This document shows positions 35,074 to 43,216 of a stretch of 64,000 bases of DNA, piece after piece. Position 1 is the stretch's first letter. Every line of letters begins with the position of its first letter. Below the pieces are notes generated by a model. That model saw only the letters and a program-made list of their open reading frames with translations. It was not told the origin of the DNA and ran no database searches. Origin of the DNA: UBA5109 sp038148755 (GTDB lineage: Bacteria > Pseudomonadota > Gammaproteobacteria > Pseudomonadales > Pseudohongiellaceae); assembly GCA_038148755.1 (NCBI GenBank), contig JAYQWA010000011.1, positions 8,635 through 72,634 on the forward strand, written 5' to 3'. The translations under genes were made by a program, and so were the position numbers.

Positions 35074-36570
35074 ATGAGTGATAACGATACCAGTAATACT
35101 GTCGATGAAAACAAACTGATTCATCAACGTCGTGAAAAGTTGCAGGAAATCCGCCAGCAGGGACAGGCTTTCCCGAATGATTTTCGCCGTACTGCCTTTG
35201 CTGTTGAACTGCATAATGAATTTGATGAGCAGAGCAAGGAAGAGATCGAAGAACAAAAAAGTATCGTCAGCGTGGTGGGCAGAGCAATCCGTATGCGTGG
35301 CCCATTTATTGTTTTGCTGGATGGCAGTGGAGAGATACAGCTCTATCTAAATTTCAAAAACTTTGACGAAGCCAAAAACAAGGAAATTAAAAGCTGGGAT
35401 CTGGGTGATATTGTTGCGGCCAGTGGTGAAGTATTTAAAACCGGCAAAGGTGAACTGTCTGTGCGTGTCAGCGAGATTCGTTTGCTAACAAAATCACTCC
35501 GGCCTTTGCCAGACAAGCACAAAGGTCTGACCGACACCGAAGTGCGTTACCGGCAGCGTTATGTTGATCTGATTGCCAATGAAGAAGTCAGGGAAACTTT
35601 TGTCGTTCGCTCCAAAATCATTGATGCTATCCGTCGCTTTATGAATGCCGATGGTTTTATGGAAGTGGAAACGCCCATGCTACAAATGATTCCGGGCGGT
35701 GCTACGGCGCGTCCTTTTATTACACACCACAATGCGCTGGATCAGGATATGTATTTACGCATTGCGCCTGAGCTCTATCTGAAGAGGCTGGTGGTGGGTG
35801 GTTTTGAACGGGTCTATGAAATCAACCGTAACTTCCGCAATGAAGGTTTATCAACCCGGCATAATCCTGAATTTACCATGCTGGAATTTTATCAGGCCTA
35901 TACCGACTACCATCACCTGATGGATTTAACCGAAAATATGCTGCGACAGATCGCCGAAGAAGTGATCGGTGAGACAACAATTACCTATCAGGATATAGCG
36001 CTGGATTTTGGCAAGCCCTTCGCCAGGCTGTCAGTAGTTGATGCCATTGTTGCCAATATCGACGGTGTTTCTGCAGAAGCCTTGAATGATATGGAAAGCC
36101 TCAAAGCATTGGCAGATAAATTTGGACTTGAAGTGAAAGAAAGCTGGGGTATCGGCAAAATCCAAATGGAAATTTTTGAAGAAAAAGTTGAGCACCTCCT
36201 GCTGCAACCAACATTTATTACGGAATATCCAACTGAAGTATCACCGCTGGCCCGACGTAATGATGATAACCCTGAGATTTCTGACCGCTTTGAACTGTTT
36301 ATTGCCGGCAGGGAGATAGCCAACGGCTTTTCAGAACTGAATGATCCTGAAGATCAGGCTGAACGTTTCCATGCCCAGGTCGCCGAGAAAGAAGCAGGGG
36401 ATCAGGAAGCCATGCATTTTGATCATGACTACATAACGGCGCTGGAATATGGCATGCCACCAACAGCCGGTGAAGGTATTGGTATTGATCGACTGGTGAT
36501 GCTGTATACGGATTCTCCTTCCATCCGCGATGTGCTGCTGTTCCCACACATGCGGCCACAAAGTAGTTAG
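35074..36570 (+). CDS. lysS: Lysyl-tRNA synthetase, class II
   Basis: 498 aa. The anticodon-binding OB fold (residues ~60-170) is followed by the class II core: motif 2 YEINRNFRNEGLSTRHNPEFTMLE and motif 3 GEGIGIDRLVML near the C-terminus. ATG at 35074 is supported by the GAGAAGTTAAG stretch upstream. Paired with prfB. Confidence 0.97.
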   Translation: MSDNDTSNTVDENKLIHQRREKLQEIRQQGQAFPNDFRRTAFAVELHNEFDEQSKEEIEEQKSIVSVVGRAIRMRGPFIVLLDGSGEIQLYLNFKNFDEAKNKEIKSWDLGDIVAASGEVFKTGKGELSVRVSEIRLLTKSLRPLPDKHKGLTDTEVRYRQRYVDLIANEEVRETFVVRSKIIDAIRRFMNADGFMEVETPMLQMIPGGATARPFITHHNALDQDMYLRIAPELYLKRLVVGGFERVYEINRNFRNEGLSTRHNPEFTMLEFYQAYTDYHHLMDLTENMLRQIAEEVIGETTITYQDIALDFGKPFARLSVVDAIVANIDGVSAEALNDMESLKALADKFGLEVKESWGIGKIQMEIFEEKVEHLLLQPTFITEYPTEVSPLARRNDDNPEISDRFELFIAGREIANGFSELNDPEDQAERFHAQVAEKEAGDQEAMHFDHDYITALEYGMPPTAGEGIGIDRLVMLYTDSPSIRDVLLFPHMRPQSS

Positions 36571-36585
36571 GCAACGCATAAAGTT

Positions 36586-37287
36586 TTGGCTGAATCTTCA
36601 CAACAGGCTATACAACTTGAAGCCTCCTGGTTAGCCGAACTTGCCGCTGAGTTCGAGCAGGATTACATGCTGAAGCTGAAATCTTTTTTGCAGCAAGAGA
36701 AAGCTGCGGGAAAACAGATTTATCCGCCGGGAAAACTGATATTCAATGCGCTTAACACAACGCCTTTGGATAAAGTCAAAGTTGTGATCATCGGACAGGA
36801 TCCCTATCACGGACCGGGGCAGGCACACGGCCTTTGTTTTTCAGTCTTGCCAGGTGTCGACATACCGCCTTCCTTGATGAACATCTATAAAGAACTGGAA
36901 TCTGATCTGGGTATTACCCGGCCCAATCATGGTTGTCTCACTTCTTGGGCAGAGCAGGGCGTGTTGTTATTAAATGCCGTGCTGACCGTTGAACGATCAC
37001 TCGCAGCTTCGCATCAGGGCAAAGGCTGGGAACAATTTACTGACAAAGTTATCAACGTCCTGAATGAAAAAAAATCGGGACTGGTGTTTTTACTCTGGGG
37101 TTCCTATGCACAGAAGAAGGGGCAGTTTATCGACAGAAACAAACATCTCGTTCTGCAATCACCACATCCTTCACCACTGTCTGCCCACAGAGGATTTCTG
37201 GGGAATAAACATTTTTCGCAGACAAACGCTTATCTTGAAAAGCAAGGGAATGCTGCAATTAACTGGGAAGTGCCTAAATCAGTTTAA
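36586..37287 (+). CDS. ung: Uracil-DNA glycosylase
   Basis: Removes uracil from DNA, family 1. The catalytic Asp is in VVIIGQDPYHGPGQAHGLCFSV and the His motif in SPHPSPLSAHRGF. 233 aa. The start must be TTG at 36586 because the conserved SWLAELAAEF segment lies before the first in-frame ATG. It follows lysS by 15 bases. Confidence 0.95.
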   Translation: MAESSQQAIQLEASWLAELAAEFEQDYMLKLKSFLQQEKAAGKQIYPPGKLIFNALNTTPLDKVKVVIIGQDPYHGPGQAHGLCFSVLPGVDIPPSLMNIYKELESDLGITRPNHGCLTSWAEQGVLLLNAVLTVERSLAASHQGKGWEQFTDKVINVLNEKKSGLVFLLWGSYAQKKGQFIDRNKHLVLQSPHPSPLSAHRGFLGNKHFSQTNAYLEKQGNAAINWEVPKSV

Positions 37288-37299
37288 GCGTGTTGGTTA

Positions 37300-38439
37300 T
37301 TATTCCTGAATCGATTCCCGCAGTATCTCTTCTAGCACGCCACGCTCCATCATTTCATTAAAGAATGAGGTCGGATTGCAGGTCGGACTTTCCAGCAGCC
37401 CACTGGCATCGGCGCGTTGTGAGCCGCGGGTTCTGACGAGAGGTTCCGTATAGAGGGAATCGTAAATGGTCATGGTGCGATCAATGGACAGACCATCTTC
37501 GGCGACGGTCCAGCGTTCAACCGCTCGGGTGTCATCGCCACCGGACATCTGGTAGCCGGAACCATCCAGCCAGGCAGGTGACAGGTGAGTGGTTTCGATC
37601 ACCAAAGTACGATCTTCCCAGTGAGCTGTAGAAAAGCCCATGGTCGAAAGTGGCTGATTTGCTGGTGCATCACGACCATCCATGTAAACCCAGCGCGGAG
37701 TGTTTTCCTGTAAATAAACGATGAGGTAATGCGTACCGGCATCGACAATCTGCATGGGGAAGGGGGAGCCGAATAAACGCGGTAAACCCGGATGCTCACA
37801 ACGTAAAGCCGGATCATCGCCATATTCTCTTGAGGCATAAATGGCTGCACTTTCAGGGGTATGCGGCATAGGTTTCGGTTCAAAGTCGTCAACTGTTAAC
37901 TGGAATTTATACCGGTTTGTCCAGAACCCACTGATATCCACTTCATAGTCATTGGGGTGAACGGTGTAGTCGATATTCGGGTCGGCAGTGACTTCGGTTT
38001 CGGAGTTTGGTGTGACACAGCGGCCCAGTCGTCTGCCACTTTCCAGGGTGATGCATGTAGCATACAGTTTTTTCGTGCCGTTGCGGCCAAGGTTGCCAAC
38101 GGCATGAATGGTATCGCCCACCTGAATGGTTTCGTTGGTCCAGTTTTCATTACGGAAGGAGACCAGATTGCCCGGCGGGTCGAAAGACCAGATTTCAGTG
38201 CTGCCATCCGGCAGGGTGGATTCGACAAAATAATGCACATGAGGGTTGGCCCAGATCACGCGTCGGACAACGCCTTCAACTTCACCTTCAAGATTGGCAT
38301 CAAATTCAGAGTTGAAGGAGTGATGTGCACTGAGATTTGAAGAGAAAAAAATTGTAAAAGCTGCGCAAAGTAGTGCTGCGTTTGCTAAAAGACGAGATAA
38401 ATGCACGAATGCCACCATGGTTTTTATTATTTCAGGCAT
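37300..38439 (-). CDS. Exported DUF6152-type protein
   Basis: About 379 aa. A hydrophobic signal segment (LLANAALLCAAFTIFFSSNLSA) precedes the mature start AHHSFNSEFD. The first domain has the HHSF..FD....EGEVEGVVRRVIWANPHVH pattern of the DUF6152 family; the second half (MGFSTAHWEDRTLVIETTHL, RTRGSQRADASG) resembles domains seen in marine Gammaproteobacteria next to it. No enzymatic function is known. Start is uncertain: ATG 38439 is used; ATG 38418 or TTG 38466 are possible, none with a clear ribosome-binding site. Confidence 0.75.
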   Translation of the reverse strand: MPEIIKTMVAFVHLSRLLANAALLCAAFTIFFSSNLSAHHSFNSEFDANLEGEVEGVVRRVIWANPHVHYFVESTLPDGSTEIWSFDPPGNLVSFRNENWTNETIQVGDTIHAVGNLGRNGTKKLYATCITLESGRRLGRCVTPNSETEVTADPNIDYTVHPNDYEVDISGFWTNRYKFQLTVDDFEPKPMPHTPESAAIYASREYGDDPALRCEHPGLPRLFGSPFPMQIVDAGTHYLIVYLQENTPRWVYMDGRDAPANQPLSTMGFSTAHWEDRTLVIETTHLSPAWLDGSGYQMSGGDDTRAVERWTVAEDGLSIDRTMTIYDSLYTEPLVRTRGSQRADASGLLESPTCNPTSFFNEMMERGVLEEILRESIQE

Positions 38440-38505
38440 TATGGAACTGAATTTTTGAAGATTCAAGCTGCCGTGGCTTATGCAGTTCTTTGACTTATCC
38501 GTCAG

Positions 38506-38859
38506 TTATTTGCCCTGATAGATACAGCCACTGGTACAGGTTTCAGAAACGACAATTTTGCTTAAGGGCAGAAGGGGTTGCAGTTTATCCCAGATCCAAC
38601 GCGCCAGATTTTCACTGGTGGGGTTTTCCAGTCCTTTGATTTCATTCAGATAATAATGGTCGAGTTCTTTTATGACCGGTTTTACAATTTTTTTTACATC
38701 TGAAAAATCCATCAACCAGCCTGATTCTTCTCCAGGCTCACCCTTGATATGCACCTGTACTTTATAGGAATGACCATGCAGACGACCGCATTTATGTCCA
38801 GCGGGCACATTCGGTAGCAAGTGGGCGGCTTCAAAACTAAATTCTTTATAAATTTCCAT
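38506..38859 (-). CDS. queD: 6-carboxy-5,6,7,8-tetrahydropterin synthase QueD
   Basis: 117-residue PTPS-fold enzyme of the queuosine (7-deazaguanine) pathway. Zinc ligands are the His of FEAAHLLP and the two His of RLHGHSYKV; the catalytic Cys is in GHKCGRLHGHS; the C-terminal VVSETCTSGCIYQG carries the substrate Glu. No other que genes are adjacent. A perfect 8-bp inverted repeat lies 46-66 bases upstream. Confidence 0.93.
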   Translation of the reverse strand: MEIYKEFSFEAAHLLPNVPAGHKCGRLHGHSYKVQVHIKGEPGEESGWLMDFSDVKKIVKPVIKELDHYYLNEIKGLENPTSENLARWIWDKLQPLLPLSKIVVSETCTSGCIYQGK

Positions 38860-38904
38860 AAAATATTTTTCAGCGTCAATCTAAAGCGCGCAGAGTGTAG
38901 CGAT

Positions 38905-38925
38905 TGCTGTACCTGCTGTACAGCA
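38905..38925. promoter_or_regulatory. Operator-like inverted repeat upstream of queD
   Basis: TGCTGTAC-CTGCT-GTACAGCA, a perfect 8-bp inverted repeat with a 5-base spacer. On the minus strand it overlaps a weak -35 candidate (TGTACA, 17 bases, TACACT) for queD. No preQ1 riboswitch was recognised. Confidence 0.45.
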
Positions 38926-39008
38926 TATGCATGCACTTTACTTAATATTGCTCATAATGCCAGGGAATTGAAGCACTGTGTATTGTGATGCGAATTTTTA
39001 GCTTATAA

Positions 39009-39278
39009 GGCAAGGAGCAGCCGATCAGAATCTATAAGCCGCTTTGCCTGGAAAAAGAGGCTACTGAGGCGCAGCTGGAATTGGTCAGAAAGTACAACGA
39101 AGCTCACGATGTTTATCTGCAGCAGGAATGGGACAAGGCTGAAGTCTGCTACAAGGCTCTGGAGGAGTCCGAAGATAATAAAGTGCTTTACTCTGTGTAT
39201 CTTGAGCGCATTGCTGACCTCAGAAATCATGCGCTACCAGAGGACTGGGATGGCACCTTCAGGCATACTACCAAATAG
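39009..39278 (+). pseudogene. Remnant resembling the C-terminal tail of a class III nucleotide cyclase
   Basis: An open frame of 89 codons with no normal start codon at its beginning (it follows TAA 39006-39008). The sequence IRIYKPLCLEKEATEAQLELV, then YNEAHDVYLQQEWDKAEVCY, YLERIADLRN and EDWDGTFRHTTK has the layout of the tail that follows the catalytic domain in CHASE2/HAMP-type adenylate cyclases. The catalytic domain is not found upstream. An AAGGAG at 39012 precedes an ATC codon, and TTG 39081 could start a 65-aa peptide, so expression as a small protein is not excluded. Confidence 0.5.
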
Positions 39279-39280
39279 AA

Positions 39281-39308
39281 TTGACATGTAGCTGCAAGTC
39301 GGTAAAAT
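39281..39308 (+). promoter_or_regulatory. Promoter of the tRNA-Val/tRNA-Asp unit
   Basis: TTGACA (39281-39286), 16-base spacer, TAAAAT (39303-39308), then a GC-rich discriminator GCGCAGCC, typical of growth-rate-controlled stable RNA promoters. Predicted start lies about 12 bases before tRNA-Val. Confidence 0.8.
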
Positions 39309-39326
39309 GCGCAGCCTTGACGCTCT

Positions 39327-39402
39327 GGGTGATTAGCTCAGTTGGGAGAGCGTCGCCCTTACAAGGCGAATGTCGGGGGTTCAAATCCCTCATCACCCAC
39401 CA
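39327..39402 (+). tRNA. tRNA-Val (anticodon TAC)
   Basis: 76-nt cloverleaf: acceptor GGGTGAT/ATCACCC, D-arm GCTC/GAGC, anticodon stem TCGCC/GGCGA with loop CTTACAA, T-arm GGGGG-TTCAAAT-CCCTC. Encoded CCA end. Anticodon TAC reads valine GUN codons. Confidence 0.97.
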
Positions 39403-39450
39403 CAACACCTATGCAATACTTGCTATGTGTTGTATCGTTTTTTGTGTCGC

Positions 39451-39527
39451 GGACCGGTAGTTCAGCTGGTTAGAATGCCGGCCTGTCACGCCGGAGGTCG
39501 CGGGTTCGAGTCCCGTCCGGTCCGCCA
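39451..39527 (+). tRNA. tRNA-Asp (anticodon GTC)
   Basis: 77-nt cloverleaf: acceptor GGACCGG/CCGGTCC, anticodon stem CCGGC/GCCGG with loop CTGTCAC, T-arm GCGGG-TTCGAGT-CCCGT, discriminator G and encoded CCA. It lies 48 bases after tRNA-Val, in the same transcript. Confidence 0.97.
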
Positions 39528-39605
39528 TTCAAAACACATCTTTTCTGCAGAACTGCAAGATTTTCGGCAAGGCCGTGAACGCTATTCCCTCAGTTTCCCC
39601 AGTGA

Positions 39606-39752
39606 TCAGTCTTTCTTGTTGAGCAGGCGATAAAAGAAATGCGCCAGAATAATGGCGGCTGACACCCCGGCAAAGACATAGATCAGATCGAACGAAATGC
39701 CGCCTAAAACTTGCTGGCCATAGGCATTGCTGCTATATCGAAAAATATCCAT
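39606..39752 (-). CDS. 48-residue single-span membrane protein in the hydroxylase operon
   Basis: ATG at 39752 and TGA at 39606-39608. Residues 1-20 are polar (MDIFRYSSNAYGQQVLGG); residues ~22-44 are hydrophobic (FDLIYVFAGVSAAIILAHFF), and the end RLLNKKD is basic. The positive-inside rule places the C-terminus in the cytoplasm and the N-terminus in the periplasm. It starts 15 bases after the FAD-subunit stop on the same strand, so it is the fourth gene of that operon. No strong ribosome-binding site; coupling is likely. Possible membrane anchor or assembly factor; no family recognised. Confidence 0.65.
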   Translation of the reverse strand: MDIFRYSSNAYGQQVLGGISFDLIYVFAGVSAAIILAHFFYRLLNKKD

Positions 39753-39767
39753 TTTGAATCAGTGCTT

Positions 39768-40760
39768 TCAGCTATCCCGGATGGCCCGTTTTACCAGGTT
39801 TTCCATTAGAGGAATTTTGAAACCGTTATAGTTTAAAACTGTTGCTCCCCGGGCTGCTGCTCCGGATGCTAACTCGATTGTTTCCTCATCTCTGGTGCTG
39901 CCGCGAACAATGTCTTCTACACCATTGAGACGGCGGGGGGTGCATTGAACGCCGCCACAGACAACACGCAGATCAGCAATGACGTTGCCCTCCATCCGTA
40001 AGACAGCAGCAATATTAACCAGTGCAAAATCCCAGGTGGCCCGGTCAGCCACTTTTTCAAAATAATAGCTGGTTCCCGCCCAGGTGGAGGGAATGCGAAT
40101 TGAGGTAAGGATGTCGCCAGGCTCCAATACGGTTACCCGTTCGATATCGACATTAGGCCCAATAAAGAAATCCTCGGCAGCAACTTCTCTTATGCCGTCA
40201 CTATTCTGGATAACCATTGTGGCATCAAGTGCGACTAATGCAGGTGCTGTATCTGAAGGAGTGACTGCAACGCACCGGTCAGCCTCGAACAGGCAATGCT
40301 CCCTGTTCAAACCTTCCGGTGTATCGGCATAGCAAGTGTCACCACCAGCTCGATAGCAATTGACACCTGAGCGATAATACCAGCAGCGAACATCCTGACA
40401 GATATTGCCGCCGATGGTGCCAATATTTCTGATTTGCGGACTTGCTACTCGGCTGGCTGCTTCAGCCAGAACGCCGTAGTTTTCCCTGATTAGCAAGCTT
40501 TCAGCGATTTCAGTTAATGTTGTCAGGGCACCAATTTCAATGCCACCAGCTGTTTCGTTAATGCCTGTCATGCCGGGAATTCCAGCCAGATCAATTACCG
40601 CTACCGGACGTTTAATACGGTCTTTAAACCAGTCAAGGCTGTCCTGGCCACCGGCAAGAGGCCAGGCATCAGCACCATAGCGGTCAAGCAAATCCAGAGC
40701 ATTGCCCATATCAGAAGGCTGGAATAGGTCGAAATTTGGCATCATATCTTTAGTAGACAT
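39768..40760 (-). CDS. Molybdenum hydroxylase, FAD-binding subunit (CoxM/HcrB-like)
   Basis: 330 aa. FAD-binding segments PLAGGQDSLDWF and QIRNIGTIGGNICQ are present, followed by the CO-dehydrogenase flavoprotein C-terminal domain. Between them is a cysteine-rich stretch (CQDVRCWYYRSGVNCYRAGGDTC, then EHC and DRC), of the sort that in 4-hydroxybenzoyl-CoA reductase beta subunits binds an extra [4Fe-4S] cluster; here this is only a possibility. ATG at 40760 has an AGGAG ribosome-binding site 8 bases upstream, better than TTG 40766. Eleven bases after the large subunit. Confidence 0.9.
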   Translation of the reverse strand: MSTKDMMPNFDLFQPSDMGNALDLLDRYGADAWPLAGGQDSLDWFKDRIKRPVAVIDLAGIPGMTGINETAGGIEIGALTTLTEIAESLLIRENYGVLAEAASRVASPQIRNIGTIGGNICQDVRCWYYRSGVNCYRAGGDTCYADTPEGLNREHCLFEADRCVAVTPSDTAPALVALDATMVIQNSDGIREVAAEDFFIGPNVDIERVTVLEPGDILTSIRIPSTWAGTSYYFEKVADRATWDFALVNIAAVLRMEGNVIADLRVVCGGVQCTPRRLNGVEDIVRGSTRDEETIELASGAAARGATVLNYNGFKIPLMENLVKRAIRDS

Positions 40761-40771
40761 ATTCAACGCTC

Positions 40772-43216
40772 CTATTGGGTAAACAGCTGCAGTGGACTGT
40801 GGGATTGCTCACGACCAGAAGCTGCATTGATGATCATGTCAGGCGTGACAGGGTTACGGTTAAAGTAATGACCGCCAAGGGCATTGGAAACAGCAGCCAG
40901 TACTGCTCCTACAGCAGCGCCTACAGGTGGCTCACCAATACCTTTCATACCCATGGGATTAGTCGGATCTGGCTTATCAACAGCAGAAACATCCATAAAA
41001 GCAGGCACATCCAGATAAGAGGGCGGTTTTGCCTGATAAAGGCCGACACTTCCAGGTAATCCATTCTGCGGATCGTATATCTGGCGTTCAGTTCGCGCCA
41101 TACCAATACCCATACAGGCACCTCCTCTTAATTGCCCAACCAGGCCAAGAGGGTGGTTTACGGTACCGCAGTCACCAGAGCTTACGAACTCCAGAATATC
41201 ATACTTGCCGGTTTCCAAATCCAGCTCAATCATGACGAAAGTCGCGACCATGGCAGATATATGCTCATTTAATGGTGTTGTATCTCTGGCGACTCCAATG
41301 AGACCAGTACCAGCCAGGCCGGCTACTGATGCCTGTGTAAGTGGGTTGGTATCGTTAGGGTCTTCACCGGCGTATTTACCACCAAGCTCTAAGGCTCTTT
41401 GTGCGGCCTGGGCATAGGTAATGCTCATGGATGGATCGTTTATATTGAATACGGTTTCATTGGCAAGATCATAATCTTCTGCATTGCCTCCCAGATCCAT
41501 CGCAGCAATTTCCTGAAGTTTTTGCTTCATATCCATCGCGGCTGCATAGTTTGCACGTGACATCGTATAAGTCGTTAAGGAGCCGAATTGACCGATGGTC
41601 CATGGCAGGTGCTTACTGGTATCACCTCTTTCGATAACACAGTTATCCCAGTCCATGTTGAGCACTTCAGCAGCAACCCGACAGGTAGAGGCGTAGGAGT
41701 ATGTACCCAGGTTGCCGACACCCGTGTGTATATGCAATTTACCATCTGGCAGGATTCTCATCAGCCCATCGAAACCTGAGATACCGGCTGAGTGGTAACC
41801 CTGTCCAATACCGACGCCAATGACCTTGGAGCCGTTGCGCTCACCATTGCGCGCAAATTTATTGGTCCAGTCAAAGCGCTCTGCTGCCATATCAATAGCA
41901 TCGAGCATATAAGAACTGGATACTTTCTGTCTGACAGGCCCACCGGTGAGTGTCTCGTGATTGGAGGCGTTAATGCGTCTAATTTCAAGTTGATCAATAC
42001 CCAAGGCATTGGCTGCTTTATCCAGTAAAGGCTCAATTGCCGCTGACATCTGGTTTTGTCCAGGGCCACGTTGAGGCCCGCAAGGTGTTGTGTTGGTTCC
42101 AATTGGAATGGCCCTGAACCGCATGCTGTCTGGTGTATAAACCAGAGAAACCATGCCGCCAGCAGCACCGAAATCACCAAAAGGGTTTTTGGCACCACCT
42201 TGCTGCACAATAAAGAGGTCTACTCCGGTCATTTTGCCTTGTGCATTAAAGGCTAATTTTGCTCTGCCCTGAAAGCTGGCACGGGCAGAGCCAAGATAAT
42301 ATTCTTCTGCTCGACTGATACGAAGCATGCAGGGACGTCCAATCATTCGAGAAAAGTGTGCCGGGAGGGCCATTACAGCATAGGCTGCGCCTTTGGAACC
42401 GAAACCGCCTCCACAAAATTCGGAAATATAAACCAGATCGCTTGGCGGAATGCCTATGAAGTTAGCCAGGCCTGGTACAACAAACATCTGGCTTTGAGTT
42501 GAACCATGCACATAGCATTTACCATTTTGCCAGTAGGAAAATGCACTTCTGGGTTCCATGCTGTGGTGCGAATTACAAGCTGTCACGAAGGTTTCATCCA
42601 GGACCAGCGCGGCATCATTAAAAGCTGCGTCAAGATCACCGTATTGCCAATCCATGACCGGCTCTCCCATAGGAAGTTGGCCTTCTTCAACGGCAGCAAA
42701 ATCACGGGCTGTCCATTTATGGCTGATTACTCCGATATCGCCAAGCTCATCTTCTTCCTCAATTCGTAGAGAAGAAACAAGATTGCCGCCGTAATAGGCA
42801 TCTGGCCCTCCGGGATAAAGGCTTTCAAGCGGATCTAAGACGAAATCCTGCTCTTCATATTCCACTCTGACCAATTCCAGCGCATTAGCTGCAGTTGCTT
42901 CATCAACAGCAGCAATGGCCAATATGGGTTCTCCAATAAAATTAGGTTCATTGCTCAGTATCTGCTCGCCAGGGTTTGGGAAAGTAGGAACATCATCTGC
43001 TGTCATAATGCCGTAAACACCTTCCATAGCCAGAGCTTCAGAAGCGTCTATATTTCTGACGATGCATTTAGGCATGGGGCTTAATAACATTTTGATATAG
43101 GCCATGCCTTCTGCTCGAAAATCTTCGGAATAGGTGGAAGCACCGGTAACCTTGGCTTCAATGTCAGGCGGCGTAAAGTTTTTGCCAATGTGTCTGTAAG
43201 TAGGATTATCAGCCAT
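40772..43216 (-). CDS. Molybdenum hydroxylase, molybdopterin-binding large subunit
   Basis: 814 aa, xanthine dehydrogenase/aldehyde oxidase family. N-terminal a/b hammerhead (KVTGASTYSEDF), then Moco-binding segments STQSQMFVVPGL, EFCGGGFGSKGAAYA and CGPQRGPGQNQMSAAIE, and the catalytic Glu near the C-terminus in KGIGEPPVGAAV. No signal peptide, so if exported it would travel with the Tat-bearing small subunit. The C-terminal substrate channel does not identify the substrate. The ATG overlaps the small-subunit stop by one base. Confidence 0.92.
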   Translation of the reverse strand: MADNPTYRHIGKNFTPPDIEAKVTGASTYSEDFRAEGMAYIKMLLSPMPKCIVRNIDASEALAMEGVYGIMTADDVPTFPNPGEQILSNEPNFIGEPILAIAAVDEATAANALELVRVEYEEQDFVLDPLESLYPGGPDAYYGGNLVSSLRIEEEDELGDIGVISHKWTARDFAAVEEGQLPMGEPVMDWQYGDLDAAFNDAALVLDETFVTACNSHHSMEPRSAFSYWQNGKCYVHGSTQSQMFVVPGLANFIGIPPSDLVYISEFCGGGFGSKGAAYAVMALPAHFSRMIGRPCMLRISRAEEYYLGSARASFQGRAKLAFNAQGKMTGVDLFIVQQGGAKNPFGDFGAAGGMVSLVYTPDSMRFRAIPIGTNTTPCGPQRGPGQNQMSAAIEPLLDKAANALGIDQLEIRRINASNHETLTGGPVRQKVSSSYMLDAIDMAAERFDWTNKFARNGERNGSKVIGVGIGQGYHSAGISGFDGLMRILPDGKLHIHTGVGNLGTYSYASTCRVAAEVLNMDWDNCVIERGDTSKHLPWTIGQFGSLTTYTMSRANYAAAMDMKQKLQEIAAMDLGGNAEDYDLANETVFNINDPSMSITYAQAAQRALELGGKYAGEDPNDTNPLTQASVAGLAGTGLIGVARDTTPLNEHISAMVATFVMIELDLETGKYDILEFVSSGDCGTVNHPLGLVGQLRGGACMGIGMARTERQIYDPQNGLPGSVGLYQAKPPSYLDVPAFMDVSAVDKPDPTNPMGMKGIGEPPVGAAVGAVLAAVSNALGGHYFNRNPVTPDMIINAASGREQSHSPLQLFTQ

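Noticed and set aside
38860..39008. preQ1 riboswitch upstream of queD
   Set aside because: No recognisable preQ1 aptamer was seen; only the short inverted repeat stands out.
39541..39565. Terminator after tRNA-Asp
   Set aside because: Only a 5-bp TGCAG/CTGCA stem with a short T-run; too weak to list as a feature.
39370..39633. Plus-strand ORF of 87 codons
   Set aside because: It runs through both tRNA genes; the cloverleaf structures are decisive.
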